NCBI GenBank assembly: GCA_934045905.1
Contig: OW203768.1
Coordinates: 31,959,060-32,023,059 of the forward strand
Length of the DNA: 64,000 nucleotides
Direction of reading: 5' to 3'
DNA from: Leuctra nigra
Taxonomy: Eukaryota; Arthropoda; Insecta; Plecoptera; Leuctridae
Shown here: positions 45,001-46,544 of the stretch, in pieces
Layout: each line of letters starts with the position of its first letter
Position numbering within the stretch: the first letter of the stretch is position 1
The notes under the pieces: model-generated
Databases searched by the model: none
Told to the model about the DNA's origin: nothing
What the model saw: the letters and a program-made list of their open reading frames with translations, nothing else
Made by a program: the position numbers and the translations under genes

Positions 45001-45874
45001 TATAGTGTTTTCTGGCGAGGTGGGGGGGGGGGGGGGGCAAAATTTAGATTTGCACCGGGCGCCGAAATCCCTAGTTCGGCACTGTGTGCTGGCGCTGGTG
45101 CTGGTAAGAAACTTCACCAACTCTGCGGTCATAACATAATGCAAGTGTCTTCCAGTGGTCTAGAATAACTTGTTGTTTTATCAAATAATTAGGAAAACGA
45201 CTACAACTAGTTCTAAAAAGTTGCATGTAAATTTCACATTAGTCAAAATTGCGTCTAAACTGTCAACGCACTTCTTTCATCATTAGCCCCTTTCAAATGT
45301 TGACTCACGATAAAGATGGCTTAACCAGTAGATAAGAGCTATCAGATTAGCTCAACAATCTATTAGGTATCTCGGGAACCTGTAATGGAATTCTCAATAT
45401 CGGTGACTCATTACATACAATTAATTAAGTAACCTGAATGCATGAATCACACGTGTCAAAGTCGCCCAAAACAAATCTACAATCCGCAGGTCATTTAGTC
45501 CTAGTTTTGTATATTATACAGGTACTTAGGCATGGTTCTCATTAAATAGTGAATTATGATAATTGGCTTCTATTCTTTGCTACTTTCCCACTAGCGGTAA
45601 AGTCAGAAAAAAACAAAGAATCTTTTGTACACCTTGTTAAAATGGTTCGTTTTGGATAGGTCATTTGACAGGTCATCGACGTGATTCGAAACACAAGATC
45701 AAAATGTTGCAGTCTACAAAAGAGCAATAATGTTAACTTTGTAAGACTAAAGAGTAGGTAAACCAGCATGCTCTCGTTGTGTCGTTGACCGGTAATGAGA
45801 ATCTCACTCATCAAACAATAAGCAAAAAACATGGAATAAAATCTTACCTTTGTATAAAGTTGTCGCGTCGTCAT
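1..45874 (-). CDS. Myo5: Unconventional myosin V heavy chain (partial; tail beyond window)
   Basis: Processive actin-based motor that carries vesicles, organelles and RNA in the cytoplasm. Spliced coding exons (plus coordinates, in transcript order): 45848-45874, 27123-27206, 26076-26265, 25253-25554, 24284-24503, 22601-22833, 16465-16596, 15514-15873, 13536-13742, 12593-12918, 11831-11997, 10529-10691, 9860-10034, 8852-9073, 7876-8194, 6879-7123, 5153-5386, 1283-1382, 381-570, 1-27. The phases join without a break (3923 nt, about 1307 residues). Visible motifs: P-loop GESGAGKT (about 160-167), switch [10 protein letters not shown] (about 211-219), switch II DIYGFE (439-444), actin-binding [14 protein letters not shown], converter [11 protein letters not shown] (about 740-750), six IQ motifs (about 755-900), then heptad-rich coiled coil. 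Animal myosin V is about 1800 residues, so some 450-500 residues including the globular tail are missing here. Family assignment is very secure. Exon edges were chosen by eye from GT-AG sites and homology. Confidence 0.96.
381..570 (-). CDS. Myo5: Myo5 exon 19, coiled coil (residues 1236-1299)
   Basis: Encodes [20 protein letters not shown], ending AFEAHKKIN plus a split Arg codon. It aligns with the vertebrate segment LTSVSEELDVRKEEVLIL through LKETNR. Donor GTATGT. Confidence 0.92.
571..1282. other. Myo5 intron 18
   Basis: AT-rich intron. No recognisable element or RNA gene. Confidence 0.6.
1283..1382 (-). CDS. Myo5: Myo5 exon 18, coiled coil (residues 1203-1236)
   Basis: Encodes [20 protein letters not shown], aligning with [20 protein letters not shown] of vertebrate myosin V. 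Ends with one base of a Ser codon completed in exon 19. Acceptor CAACAG; a TTGCAG acceptor two codons later is a possible alternative. Confidence 0.9.
1796..2595. mobile_element. 800-bp palindromic element flanked by TA (Tc1/mariner-type MITE)
   Basis: Nearly the whole element is two inverted arms of about 400 bp. The ends read CCGGGTGGCGCAAAAAA and its reverse complement, bounded by TA on each side (1794-1795, 2596-2597). No transposase frame. TA duplication suggests mobilisation by a Tc1/mariner-like enzyme. Confidence 0.85.
3565..3774. mobile_element. 210-bp TA-type MITE, family A copy 1
   Basis: Inverted ends CACTCGGCCAAACAAAA and its complement, with TA at the left edge. The internal sequence (GATTGCACCATCCGAAGTCA, AACAAGCTTTGATTGG) recurs at 41559-41770. 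Confidence 0.85.
3921..4030 (-). repeat. Diverged dispersed repeat, partner of 60040-60170
   Basis: Reverse complement AGGTCGCATCGTTTCTCCGA and TTTTGCACTCATGCTCAGAC matches the plus-strand AGGTCGCTTCGTTTGTCTGA and TTGTGCACACGCGTATGGAC at about 60095-60150. Confidence 0.4.
4738..5114. mobile_element. 377-bp TIR element with internal TATAGTCCGCAC repeats
   Basis: Ends CCGTATTTACTCGCATATAG and its complement, flanked by TA (4736-4737, 5115-5116). The motif TATAGTCCGCAC recurs several times inside, a pattern seen in pogo/Tc1-type MITEs. No coding capacity. It ends 38 bp from the exon 17 donor. Confidence 0.75.
5153..5386 (-). CDS. Myo5: Myo5 exon 17, linker and coiled coil (residues 1125-1202)
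   Basis: Begins [13 protein letters not shown]. Then [20 protein letters not shown] aligns with SLFLKLQKRVTELEQEK of vertebrate myosin V. 78 codons, phase 0 at both ends. A TIR transposon (4738-5114) ends 38 bp beyond its donor. Confidence 0.93.
5670..5886. mobile_element. MITE with AATGGGGTTGTTCAC inverted ends
   Basis: About 217 bp bounded by AATGGGGTTGTTCAC and its exact complement. No coding capacity. Confidence 0.65.
6029..6222. mobile_element. MITE with CCCATTTACACGGTGCAA-type inverted ends
   Basis: About 190 bp. Left CCCATTTACACGGTGCAA pairs with right TTGCTCCGTGTACATTGGG with a few mismatches. It directly abuts the next MITE. Confidence 0.6.
6230..6458. mobile_element. MITE with AAGGTGGATTCACACGGCCG inverted ends
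   Basis: Long, nearly perfect foldback: AAGGTGGATTCACACGGCCG pairs with its complement at 6439-6458. The arms contain TTCAAGTTTGAAACTCAAG-type repeats. Confidence 0.75.
6879..7123 (-). CDS. Myo5: Myo5 exon 16, coiled coil and Ser-rich linker (residues 1043-1124)
   Basis: Coiled coil ([18 protein letters not shown]) runs into a serine-rich flexible stretch, [17 protein letters not shown]. This corresponds to the break in the vertebrate rod where tissue-specific exons occur. Phase 0 donor GTGAGT. Confidence 0.92.
7124..7875. other. Myo5 intron 15
   Basis: Only the 130-bp MITE at 7452-7581 is recognised. Confidence 0.55.
7452..7581. mobile_element. 130-bp MITE with CTGGGCCCGGATTC inverted ends
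   Basis: CTGGGCCCGGATTCCCAAAG at the left pairs with CTTTGTGAATCCGGGCCCAG at the right. No coding capacity. Confidence 0.7.
7876..8194 (-). CDS. Myo5: Myo5 exon 15, coiled coil (residues 937-1043)
   Basis: Heptad-patterned, charged sequence such as [19 protein letters not shown] and [16 protein letters not shown]. Dimerisation rod. Ends with one base (G) of a split Glu codon. Homology here is weaker, as usual for coiled coil, but phase and composition fit. Confidence 0.92.
8317..8710. mobile_element. 394-bp palindromic element flanked by TTAA
   Basis: Two long inverted arms starting GAGGCAAACGGAAGCGA, bounded by TTAA (8313-8316 and 8711-8714). TTAA duplication is typical of piggyBac-type transposition. 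No transposase. Confidence 0.75.
8852..9073 (-). CDS. Myo5: Myo5 exon 14, IQ motifs 5-6 and start of coiled coil (residues 863-936)
   Basis: IQ5 is [19 protein letters not shown] and IQ6 is [19 protein letters not shown]. Then [20 protein letters not shown] opens the coiled coil, matching EARSVERYKKLHIGMENKI of vertebrates. 74 codons, phase 0 at both ends. Confidence 0.95.
9074..9859. other. Myo5 intron 13
   Basis: AT-rich, no recognisable repeat or gene. Confidence 0.55.
9860..10034 (-). CDS. Myo5: Myo5 exon 13, IQ motifs 3-4 (residues 804-862)
   Basis: IQ3 is [17 protein letters not shown] and IQ4 is [17 protein letters not shown]. Ends NSK in phase 0 at donor GTAAGA. Acceptor CTTCCAG. 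Confidence 0.95.
10035..10528. other. Myo5 intron 12
   Basis: Nothing recognised in this AT-rich stretch. Confidence 0.55.
10529..10691 (-). CDS. Myo5: Myo5 exon 12, IQ motifs 1-2 (residues 750-804)
   Basis: Begins [15 protein letters not shown], the motor-lever junction. IQ1 is [16 protein letters not shown] and IQ2 is [14 protein letters not shown]. These bind calmodulin or light chains. Ends in phase 2 with a split Arg codon. Confidence 0.95.
10922..11081. mobile_element. MITE with AGGSCCGG...AACCAAAGTTAA inverted ends
   Basis: About 160 bp. AAGGCCCGGAATAACCAAAG pairs with CTTTGGTTATACCGGCCCT. No coding capacity. Confidence 0.65.
11124..11473 (+). pseudogene. 3' fragment of an RTE-like LINE
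   Basis: Translates to [20 protein letters not shown], then [16 protein letters not shown], the C-terminal signature of RTE-type reverse transcriptases. A stop follows, then an acidic/lysine-rich stretch, and it ends in an ATT/TTA repeat tail. The 5' part is missing. Confidence 0.6.
11831..11997 (-). CDS. Myo5: Myo5 exon 11, converter (residues 694-750)
   Basis: Encodes [13 protein letters not shown], then [13 protein letters not shown], the converter that swings the lever arm. Ends with one base of the Gly codon completed in exon 12. Confidence 0.95.
12593..12918 (-). CDS. Myo5: Myo5 exon 10, loop 2 and actin-binding site (residues 586-694)
   Basis: Lysine-rich loop 2 (about 600-630, [18 protein letters not shown]) is followed by [16 protein letters not shown] and [20 protein letters not shown], the SH1 helix and relay region. 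Ends FPSR with a split Arg codon. Loop 2 is shorter than in vertebrates. Confidence 0.96.
13536..13742 (-). CDS. Myo5: Myo5 exon 9 (residues 517-585)
   Basis: 69 codons starting [16 protein letters not shown], then [20 protein letters not shown] and [16 protein letters not shown]. Lower 50-kDa domain leading toward loop 2. Acceptor TGTAG, donor GTAAGA, phase 0. Confidence 0.95.
13835..14060 (+). repeat. SINE-like dispersed repeat copy with (ATG)n
   Basis: Modules GTTTAACGGCACACTG, (ATG)n, then CAAGTCCAGAGCGTTCCTGC and ATATGGAAAGTCCTGTCGAA. The last two recur at 15450-15508. Confidence 0.55.
14231..15249 (+). pseudogene. 5'-truncated RTE-like LINE reverse transcriptase relic
   Basis: One frame reads [18 protein letters not shown] and [19 protein letters not shown], the RT palm with catalytic FADD. 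It continues [16 protein letters not shown], ending [17 protein letters not shown] and [15 protein letters not shown]. In-frame stops at 14423-14425 and 14546-14548 break it. The copy ends at 15211 and is followed by a (TAA)n tail (15223-15249), as in RTE elements. The endonuclease domain is absent. It lies antisense to Myo5, in intron 8. Confidence 0.85.
15330..15508 (+). repeat. SINE-like dispersed repeat copy abutting the exon 8 donor
   Basis: Contains CTCTCGACCGAGGGAAACGA, then GGGAATCGAGCCCAGAACC (an inverted B-box-like tract) and CAAGTCCATAGCGTTCCTGC. It ends GTCGTGTCGAAC, directly beside the intronic donor bases. Confidence 0.55.
15514..15873 (-). CDS. Myo5: Myo5 exon 8 with switch II (residues 397-516)
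   Basis: Begins [20 protein letters not shown]. Switch II is [10 protein letters not shown], followed by [20 protein letters not shown] and [20 protein letters not shown]. Its donor GTAAGTTCGAC is 6 nt from the end of a SINE copy. Its acceptor region is partly duplicated in the upstream intron. Confidence 0.97.
15871..16015. repeat. Local duplication of the exon 8 acceptor region with (GA)n
   Basis: GCCTGGAGGAAGCAAC (15872-15887) recurs as GCCTGGAGGAAACAAG 73 bp further on, followed by similar GTATCACTCRC and GA-rich sequence. The copied acceptor TTTCCTCCAG is intronic. Confidence 0.6.
16016..16464. other. Myo5 intron 7
   Basis: No recognisable element beyond the duplicated acceptor at its start. 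Confidence 0.5.
16465..16596 (-). CDS. Myo5: Myo5 exon 7 (residues 353-396, TEDS-site region)
   Basis: 44 codons, phase 0 at both ends. Contains [20 protein letters not shown], aligning with WLCHRKLATATETYIKP of vertebrate myosin V. The TEDS position is Glu (in REVFF), the acidic state usual for class V, so no phosphorylation switch is expected there. Confidence 0.93.
17016..17462. mobile_element. 447-bp palindromic foldback element next to the gypsy insertion
   Basis: Inverted arms from AAGGGCGGTCATATATTTTT to its complement at the right end, meeting at about 17238. One mismatch in the outer 15 bases. No coding capacity. Its right end is 30 bp from the gypsy target site. Confidence 0.8.
17497..17702 (-). 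repeat. 3' LTR of the Ty3/gypsy element
   Basis: 206 bp, preceded on the element strand by the purine tract AAGGGAGG, which primes plus-strand synthesis and fixes the LTR start at TGTGATG. Confidence 0.93.
17808..21788 (-). CDS. Gag-Pol polyprotein of the Ty3/gypsy element
   Basis: 1326 residues in one frame without stop or shift. Gag-like region 1-200; two zinc knuckles (C216-C219-H223-C228 in a CX2CX3HX4C variant, and C235-C238-H243-C248); aspartic protease DTG at 319-321. Reverse transcriptase follows, with LDMVDGF (534-540) and catalytic CDD at 596-598, where Cys replaces the more common Tyr or other residue before DD. RNase H has D744, E779/E781 and D806. Integrase has zinc residues H959, H962, C992 and C995 and catalytic D1023, D1076 and E1111. 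All catalytic acids are present, so the protein may be functional. The tail (1210-1326) is Pro/Ser-rich. Confidence 0.95.
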   Translation of the reverse strand: MDGFHQPATLRMKNEQSIDWKSWKKSYVNYMAATGLDEKSDARKIAILVNLLGEEGQEVMDNFTFGPGEDKTKHAVILQKFEDFCEPIKNLVVNRYDFFDIRQKEGETFDSFLIRLKTRGRTCEFGAQYEWLVRDRIVHCIRDDKLRAKLLRTDPNITLDKTIEICRAEETSRRHMLAMQPEHEVNAVRRAQKQTPSAAKQTPSAVIPSTSSSATCKYCGRGHEYGNCPAWGRQCYTCKGLNHFKMFCPKKKTQDEGQRRVKEVREEASGGEEFEDGERVLSLVTLLDGASVSTVERDKDRAWFANIKLGGKTVKFKLDTGAEVNVLPERLFKQLECPDALKSSNTVLVSYGQHKVKVLGKVNLICSGNNVTRVPLEFVVSAVDSYALLGLSGCLAMNLLQKVESVHVSQTKEEVLEEFKNVFKGVGRLPGLHHITLDETVKPVIHAPRKVPFGLQPKLKETLSHLEKTGIVSKVDHPTDWVSSLVGVEKKNGKLRLCLDPTDLNVAIKREHHVSTTTEDVAVQMAGMKVFSTLDMVDGFWQIQLDEASADLCCFHTPFGRYRFNRLPFGIKSSPEVFSKKIISVFGDIPGVQVVCDDLIIAGANEAEHDLAVGQVLERAQKNNIKFNPEKFEFRVETIKYLGHEISKAGLKPDPERIRAIVQMEEPKNKEELRRFLGMITYVGSFLPKLSETTAPLRELLKTDIDWVWEKPQRQAIDAIKSQLCNTPVLKFFDGSKPMTIQTDASKDGLGSALLQDGHPIAYASRSLTAAEKNYAQIEKECLAIVFSLQKFHQYVYGHKVQVHSDHKPLEVLMKKEIAKVPSRLQRMMLACYRYDYTVSYVPGKQMFLADTLSRAYLKDQVYDDPELECIVHSVAKHLAVSPEKKRELQQATLQDSVLTKVVQYHQQGWPDNIKDVPQECRFYWKFRQDLSVSEDLLFVEDKLLVPLSMRKKMLVSLHEGHTGIVRCKNFARGILYWPGMSQQIEEMILRCGVCEKYQNSNAKEPMICREIPQRAFQRIATDYLEFQGSNYLVIKDSYSHWIEVIKTVGKTARETILTLKSMFARFGIPEFVMSDNMPFISTEFREFAREWDFTIETSSPTYAKSNGLAERAVQTAKAILKKSFDDNQDIYYALLQYRNTPIQTVNRSPAQLNMSRVLRSKVPVTTNVLKPKIQNNVIVKAGLEHNQAIQKKYYDRGSKELPPLQDGDNVLMRSQGIWKKAVVQNEHSSPRSYIVTSENNREYRRNRSDLRKSFSPTVIQSEPDDEVLGNIPSPLPSSPNSSSGEGSVPLPCSPRSSIEGSVPDPVSRPKRSVVSPRKFQDFKMT
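21887..22092 (-). repeat. 5' LTR of the Ty3/gypsy element
   Basis: 206 bp. Read on the element strand it begins TGTGATGTATTTGACC. Identical to the other LTR except A versus G within GGCCATTGC(A/G)AACTAAC. Confidence 0.93.
22098..22600. other. Myo5 intron 6, part between gypsy element and exon 6
   Basis: AT-rich unique sequence, nothing recognised. The part of intron 6 on the other side (16597-17015) is likewise unremarkable. Confidence 0.5.
22601..22833 (-). CDS. Myo5: Myo5 exon 6 (residues 275-352)
   Basis: Encodes [20 protein letters not shown] and [20 protein letters not shown], the upper 50-kDa segment of the motor. The acceptor (CCGCAG) lies only a few bases from a 40-bp minisatellite in the upstream intron. 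The downstream intron, toward exon 7, carries the Ty3/gypsy insertion. Confidence 0.95.
22838..23050. repeat. 40-bp minisatellite, about five units, touching Myo5 exon 6 acceptor
   Basis: Unit contains GACAACATCGTTACACGCTG and GGACAGGCGCGAGCAGGG. Two units have GGTGGGACAACA in place of GGCAGACAACA. Immediately upstream of exon 6 in transcript sense. Confidence 0.85.
23060..23782. mobile_element. 723-bp TTAA-flanked element with short TIR GGTACCATCTA
   Basis: TTAA at 23056-23059 and 23783-23786. Ends GGTACCATCTA and TAGATGGTACC are exact complements. The AT-rich interior shows no long frame or foldback. Likely piggyBac-type non-autonomous element. Confidence 0.65.
23787..24283. other. Myo5 intron 5, unique part
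   Basis: AT-rich, nothing recognised. Confidence 0.5.
24284..24503 (-). CDS. Myo5: Myo5 exon 5 with switch I (residues 202-275)
   Basis: Begins [18 protein letters not shown], containing switch I, which senses the gamma-phosphate and magnesium. It continues [20 protein letters not shown] and [10 protein letters not shown]. Ends with one base (C) that joins TG of the next exon to make a Leu codon. Confidence 0.96.
24504..25252. other. Myo5 intron 4
   Basis: Short CTAAT repeat tract near 24630-24665. 24980-25065 has GC-rich sequence with GTGTTCCCACCAACAC, possibly a small transposon relic. Otherwise nothing. Confidence 0.4.
25253..25554 (-). CDS. Myo5: Myo5 exon 4 with ATP-binding P-loop (residues 101-201)
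   Basis: Encodes [10 protein letters not shown], then [20 protein letters not shown], the nucleotide-binding P-loop that contacts the ATP phosphates. It ends in ASSPIME. Invariant P-loop residues are intact, so the ATPase is expected to work. Ends in phase 0 with donor GTGAGG. Confidence 0.97.
25555..26075. other. Myo5 intron 3
   Basis: AT-rich, nothing recognised. Confidence 0.5.
26076..26265 (-). CDS. Myo5: Myo5 exon 3 (residues 38-101)
   Basis: Contains [19 protein letters not shown] followed by [13 protein letters not shown], the highly conserved start of the myosin V head. Ends TYTYC plus one base of a split Gly codon (G|GT). Acceptor CCGCAG, donor GTCAGT. Confidence 0.95.
26266..27122. 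other. Myo5 intron 2
   Basis: AT-rich, nothing recognised. Confidence 0.5.
27123..27206 (-). CDS. Myo5: Myo5 exon 2 (residues 10-37, N-terminal SH3-like region)
   Basis: 28 codons, phase 0 at both ends. It begins [18 protein letters not shown], aligning with ARVWIPDPEEVWKSAEL of vertebrate myosin V. Acceptor is TTCCAG and donor GTAAGT. It is the common acceptor for both alternative first exons. Confidence 0.93.
28207..28524. mobile_element. Two small degenerate inverted-repeat elements
   Basis: 28207-28294 is bounded by GGGCCCAATTCT and AGAATCAGGGCCC. 28326-28524 pairs GAGGGAATCCACAC with GGTGGATTCTATTCCTC. The second shares the motif CCAAGAAATGGAGCC/GAATCCACA with copies near 11625, 13365 and 42525. 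Confidence 0.45.
28855..29945. mobile_element. About 1.1-kb palindromic foldback element
   Basis: Arms are near identical over 29012-29380 and 29410-29763 (for example AAGGTGGCTGGATCGATCGA and its complement). They remain recognisable with divergence out to about 28855 and 29945. The short spacer at about 29365-29420 contains TGGCGCGATCACTCG. No coding capacity. Confidence 0.75.
30640..30785 (+). repeat. SINE-like dispersed repeat copy
   Basis: GGATGGACGGTGGGAAGGAG, then CGCGGCCTATTAGCAGGAA and CCTTCCCATCACTTGCCTCG. Same core as the other copies. Confidence 0.6.
31892..32056 (-). CDS. Myo5: Myo5 alternative first exon (55-residue N-terminus)
   Basis: Open frame starting GCCATGATC, a good initiation context, and running 55 codons to a consensus GTAAGT donor in phase 0. 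The peptide begins [17 protein letters not shown] and ends in TLYTV, so splicing to exon 2 gives LYTVGARVWIP. This keeps the LYT that precedes the SH3-like fold in the canonical exon. The segment is basic and GC-rich like the real exons and unlike the surrounding intron. I infer a second promoter and an isoform with an extended N-terminus. It could also be an internal exon of a longer 5' UTR, but the frame, phase and donor make chance unlikely. Confidence 0.7.
32057..32110 (-). promoter_or_regulatory. Cluster of CACGTCAC/GTCACG motifs upstream of the alternative Myo5 start
   Basis: Within about 55 bp of the alternative ATG there are three related motifs (CACGTCAC twice, and GTCACG), resembling CRE/E-box half-sites. 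They could belong to a second promoter or be a degenerate tandem repeat in the 5' UTR. Confidence 0.25.
32679..32774. repeat. 96-bp near-perfect hairpin (37-bp arms, 22-nt loop)
   Basis: The left arm TGTGTACAGTGAGATTCAG through GGTCGGAGTG pairs with its complement at 32738-32774, with one mismatch. It could be a MITE relic or a small hairpin RNA precursor. It lies in Myo5 intron 1 (canonical isoform). Confidence 0.7.
33595..33911. repeat. Tandem duplication, period about 143 bp
   Basis: GATCCCGTGTGCCAATACCG starts at 33595 and 33738, and both copies run through CTGCCCTGCACTCGGCTCAA. The second carries about 30 extra bases (ACAACAGTTCCTCTACGGCT) before the shared GATTAGCTCTC.GTGGGGGCG end. 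Confidence 0.8.
35690..35945 (+). repeat. SINE-like dispersed repeat copy
   Basis: GATGGACGGCGGGGAGGAGG, then GGCCTTTTAGTAGGGAACC and CATCATTTGCCTCGACTGAG. It is preceded by GGGCTCGACCCCGGTACC, a B-box-like tract. Confidence 0.6.
36760..37470 (+). repeat. SINE-like copy split by an inverted-repeat element
   Basis: Left half GGATGGACGGTGGGAAGGAG and right half GAATCGAATCCGGGATCTC lie on either side of the element at 36789-37376. Confidence 0.55.
36789..37376. mobile_element. 588-bp inverted-repeat element inserted in a SINE copy
   Basis: CCTATTCGCATAATTAAGAT at the left pairs with the complementary GCTTGATTTAGCGAATAGG at the right. The inner arms share GTAGAGTTTGGATACCTCTA. The flanks (36760-36788 and 37377-37470) are the two halves of a SINE copy. 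Confidence 0.65.
37990..38250 (+). repeat. SINE-like dispersed repeat copy
   Basis: GTCGCACTGTCCTGCAACTA and GGCTAATGCCGACGGATGAA, then GGCCTATTTGTAGGGAATC and CGACTGGGGAAACGAAGAA. The same modules occur at 52905-53125. Confidence 0.55.
38386..40008. mobile_element. 628-bp foldback element interrupted by the hAT-like insertion
   Basis: Arms from ACCCACCACTAATTGCAACA and its complement (ending 40008) cover 39390-40008. The first 9 bp (38386-38394) were separated by the hAT insertion. The centre is near 39690 and the inner arms share CCATATTTCCCAAACGATGA-type sequence. Confidence 0.75.
38395..39381. mobile_element. 987-bp hAT-like element with GAAAATTTTC subterminal repeats
   Basis: Starts TAGTGTTG and ends CAACACTA, with the exact 8-bp duplication CCCACCAC on both sides (38387-38394 and 39382-39389). 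Both ends carry repeated GAAAATTTTC. No transposase frame. It splits the foldback element at 38386-40008. Confidence 0.8.
41004..41538. mobile_element. 535-bp MITE with TTGAATTCAAG subterminal repeats
   Basis: Inverted ends TTAAGCCTGATTTACACTG and CAGTGTAAATGAGGCTTTA, followed inward by repeated CCTTGAATTCAA. No coding capacity. Confidence 0.75.
41559..41770. mobile_element. 212-bp TA-type MITE, family A copy 2
   Basis: Same family as 3565-3774, with ends CACTTGGCCAAACAAAA and its complement flanked by TA on both sides (41557-41558, 41771-41772). Overall similarity is high, with many point differences. Confidence 0.87.
42781..43394. repeat. 122-bp tandem satellite, five units
   Basis: Unit starts ATGAGAGTGCATCCAGGAGG (42781, 42903, 43025, 43147, 43269). 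Units 2-4 are almost identical. The last has small insertions (GGGCCGCGAAACAGAATCG). The apparent frames on both strands are by-products of the repeat. Confidence 0.9.
43566..43882. mobile_element. 317-bp hAT-like MITE with G/C tracts
   Basis: Exact 8-bp duplication TGTACACT (43558-43565 and 43883-43890). Ends CAGGCGCGTAGGAA and TTCCTATGCGCCAG. Long G and C runs lie inside each end. Related G-tract sequences occur near 41820, 44490-45060, 56280 and 57480-57770. Confidence 0.8.
44430..45140. repeat. About 40-bp direct repeats flanking a G-tract-rich 640-bp segment
   Basis: GTGCTGGACAGAAACTTCAT (44431) and GTGCTGGTAAGAAACTTCAC (45098) each continue CAACTCTGCGGTCAT. Between them lie GGGCGCCG motifs and long G runs resembling the hAT-like MITE at 43566. 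Confidence 0.45.
45848..45874 (-). CDS. Myo5: Myo5 exon 1, canonical start (residues 1-9)
   Basis: Encodes MTTRQLYTK and ends at a GTAAGA donor in phase 0. It joins exon 2 to give LYTKGARVWIP, matching the LYTKFARVWIP start of vertebrate myosin V, which is why this ATG is preferred. A candidate arthropod initiator (TCAGTT on the minus strand, 45948-45953) lies about 75 nt upstream. If this exon is used, intron 1 is about 18.6 kb. Confidence 0.85.
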
Positions 45875-46520
45875 GATCGGTTAGTGCGTCCAGATGTAGG
45901 AAGTCATCAGTAATGAATAATAATCTACCCACTCGCTCTCGAAAACTAACTGAAAGACACGAAACTAATCCTAAATCTACTTCTTCTTGGTCCTCCTTGT
46001 TGCGTGGGAACCGAACTCTTTCACGACAAAATTCGCTGTTCCATTACTGGCATAAAGTACACCATTGACTAGATTTGGAATGTATGTATATTGCGGAATG
46101 TATACAAAGAGACACAATAAATTAATATATAAACTAATACTTAAATAATACTGAGAATATAAGCAGACTTAATTAACAGTCCTTACTTCCCGAAAAGTAA
46201 TCTACCTGTGTCAACCTACACAGCTGTTGAGCGCACAGTACCTCCCTCTTTTGTGTCAGTTGTCGTTTTCACTTTGGTCCTACTAGCGACATCTATCGAC
46301 TGATGTTTCAACTAAAGTCAGAGCCTACTTGAGAAAAGCCGCCATATTTTGAATTCAAAATACACTTGTCAAAACTTCGTATCAAATGTTTTGTCAAGTG
46401 TCATCCTTATCAGTCACAACATGGAAACTCCTAAATTATTAGTTGATTATACTTTCTTTTTATTAATTCCTTTTATTGATTAATTTCAATTTCTGGACGC
46501 AATTGCATGCATCCTGCATA
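45875..46520. promoter_or_regulatory. Divergent spacer between Myo5 and the unknown repeat-protein gene
   Basis: 646 bp separate the two opposed start codons. Arthropod-type initiators are visible: TCAGTT on the minus strand at 45948-45953 for Myo5, and TGTCAGTTG on the plus strand near 46255 for the other gene. I see no convincing TATA box. A shared bidirectional promoter is inferred from spacing only. Confidence 0.35.
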
Positions 46521-46544
46521 ATGTCATTTGACAGGTTACATAAA
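46521..46544 (+). CDS. Proposed first coding exon of the repeat protein (8 codons)
   Basis: ATGTCATTTGAC... to AAA followed by donor GTAAGC. Joined in phase 0 to 46692 it gives MSFDRLHK-TGTTGRHSNKH. An upstream ATG at 46421 (METPKLL) is the alternative but reaches a stop without an obvious donor. Transcript data would settle it. Confidence 0.5.

Larger units (their letters stand above)
32057..45847. other. Myo5 intron 1, part spanned only by the canonical isoform
   Basis: About 13.8 kb of repeat-rich DNA: hairpin 32679, tandem duplication 33595, SINEs 35690-38250, inverted-repeat and hAT elements 36789-40008, MITEs 41004 and 41559, satellite 42781, hAT MITE 43566, and direct repeats 44430. 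The unique parts 33912-35689, 40009-41003 and 45141-45847 show no gene I can support. 41800-42000 has a G/C-tract element relic. Confidence 0.5.
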
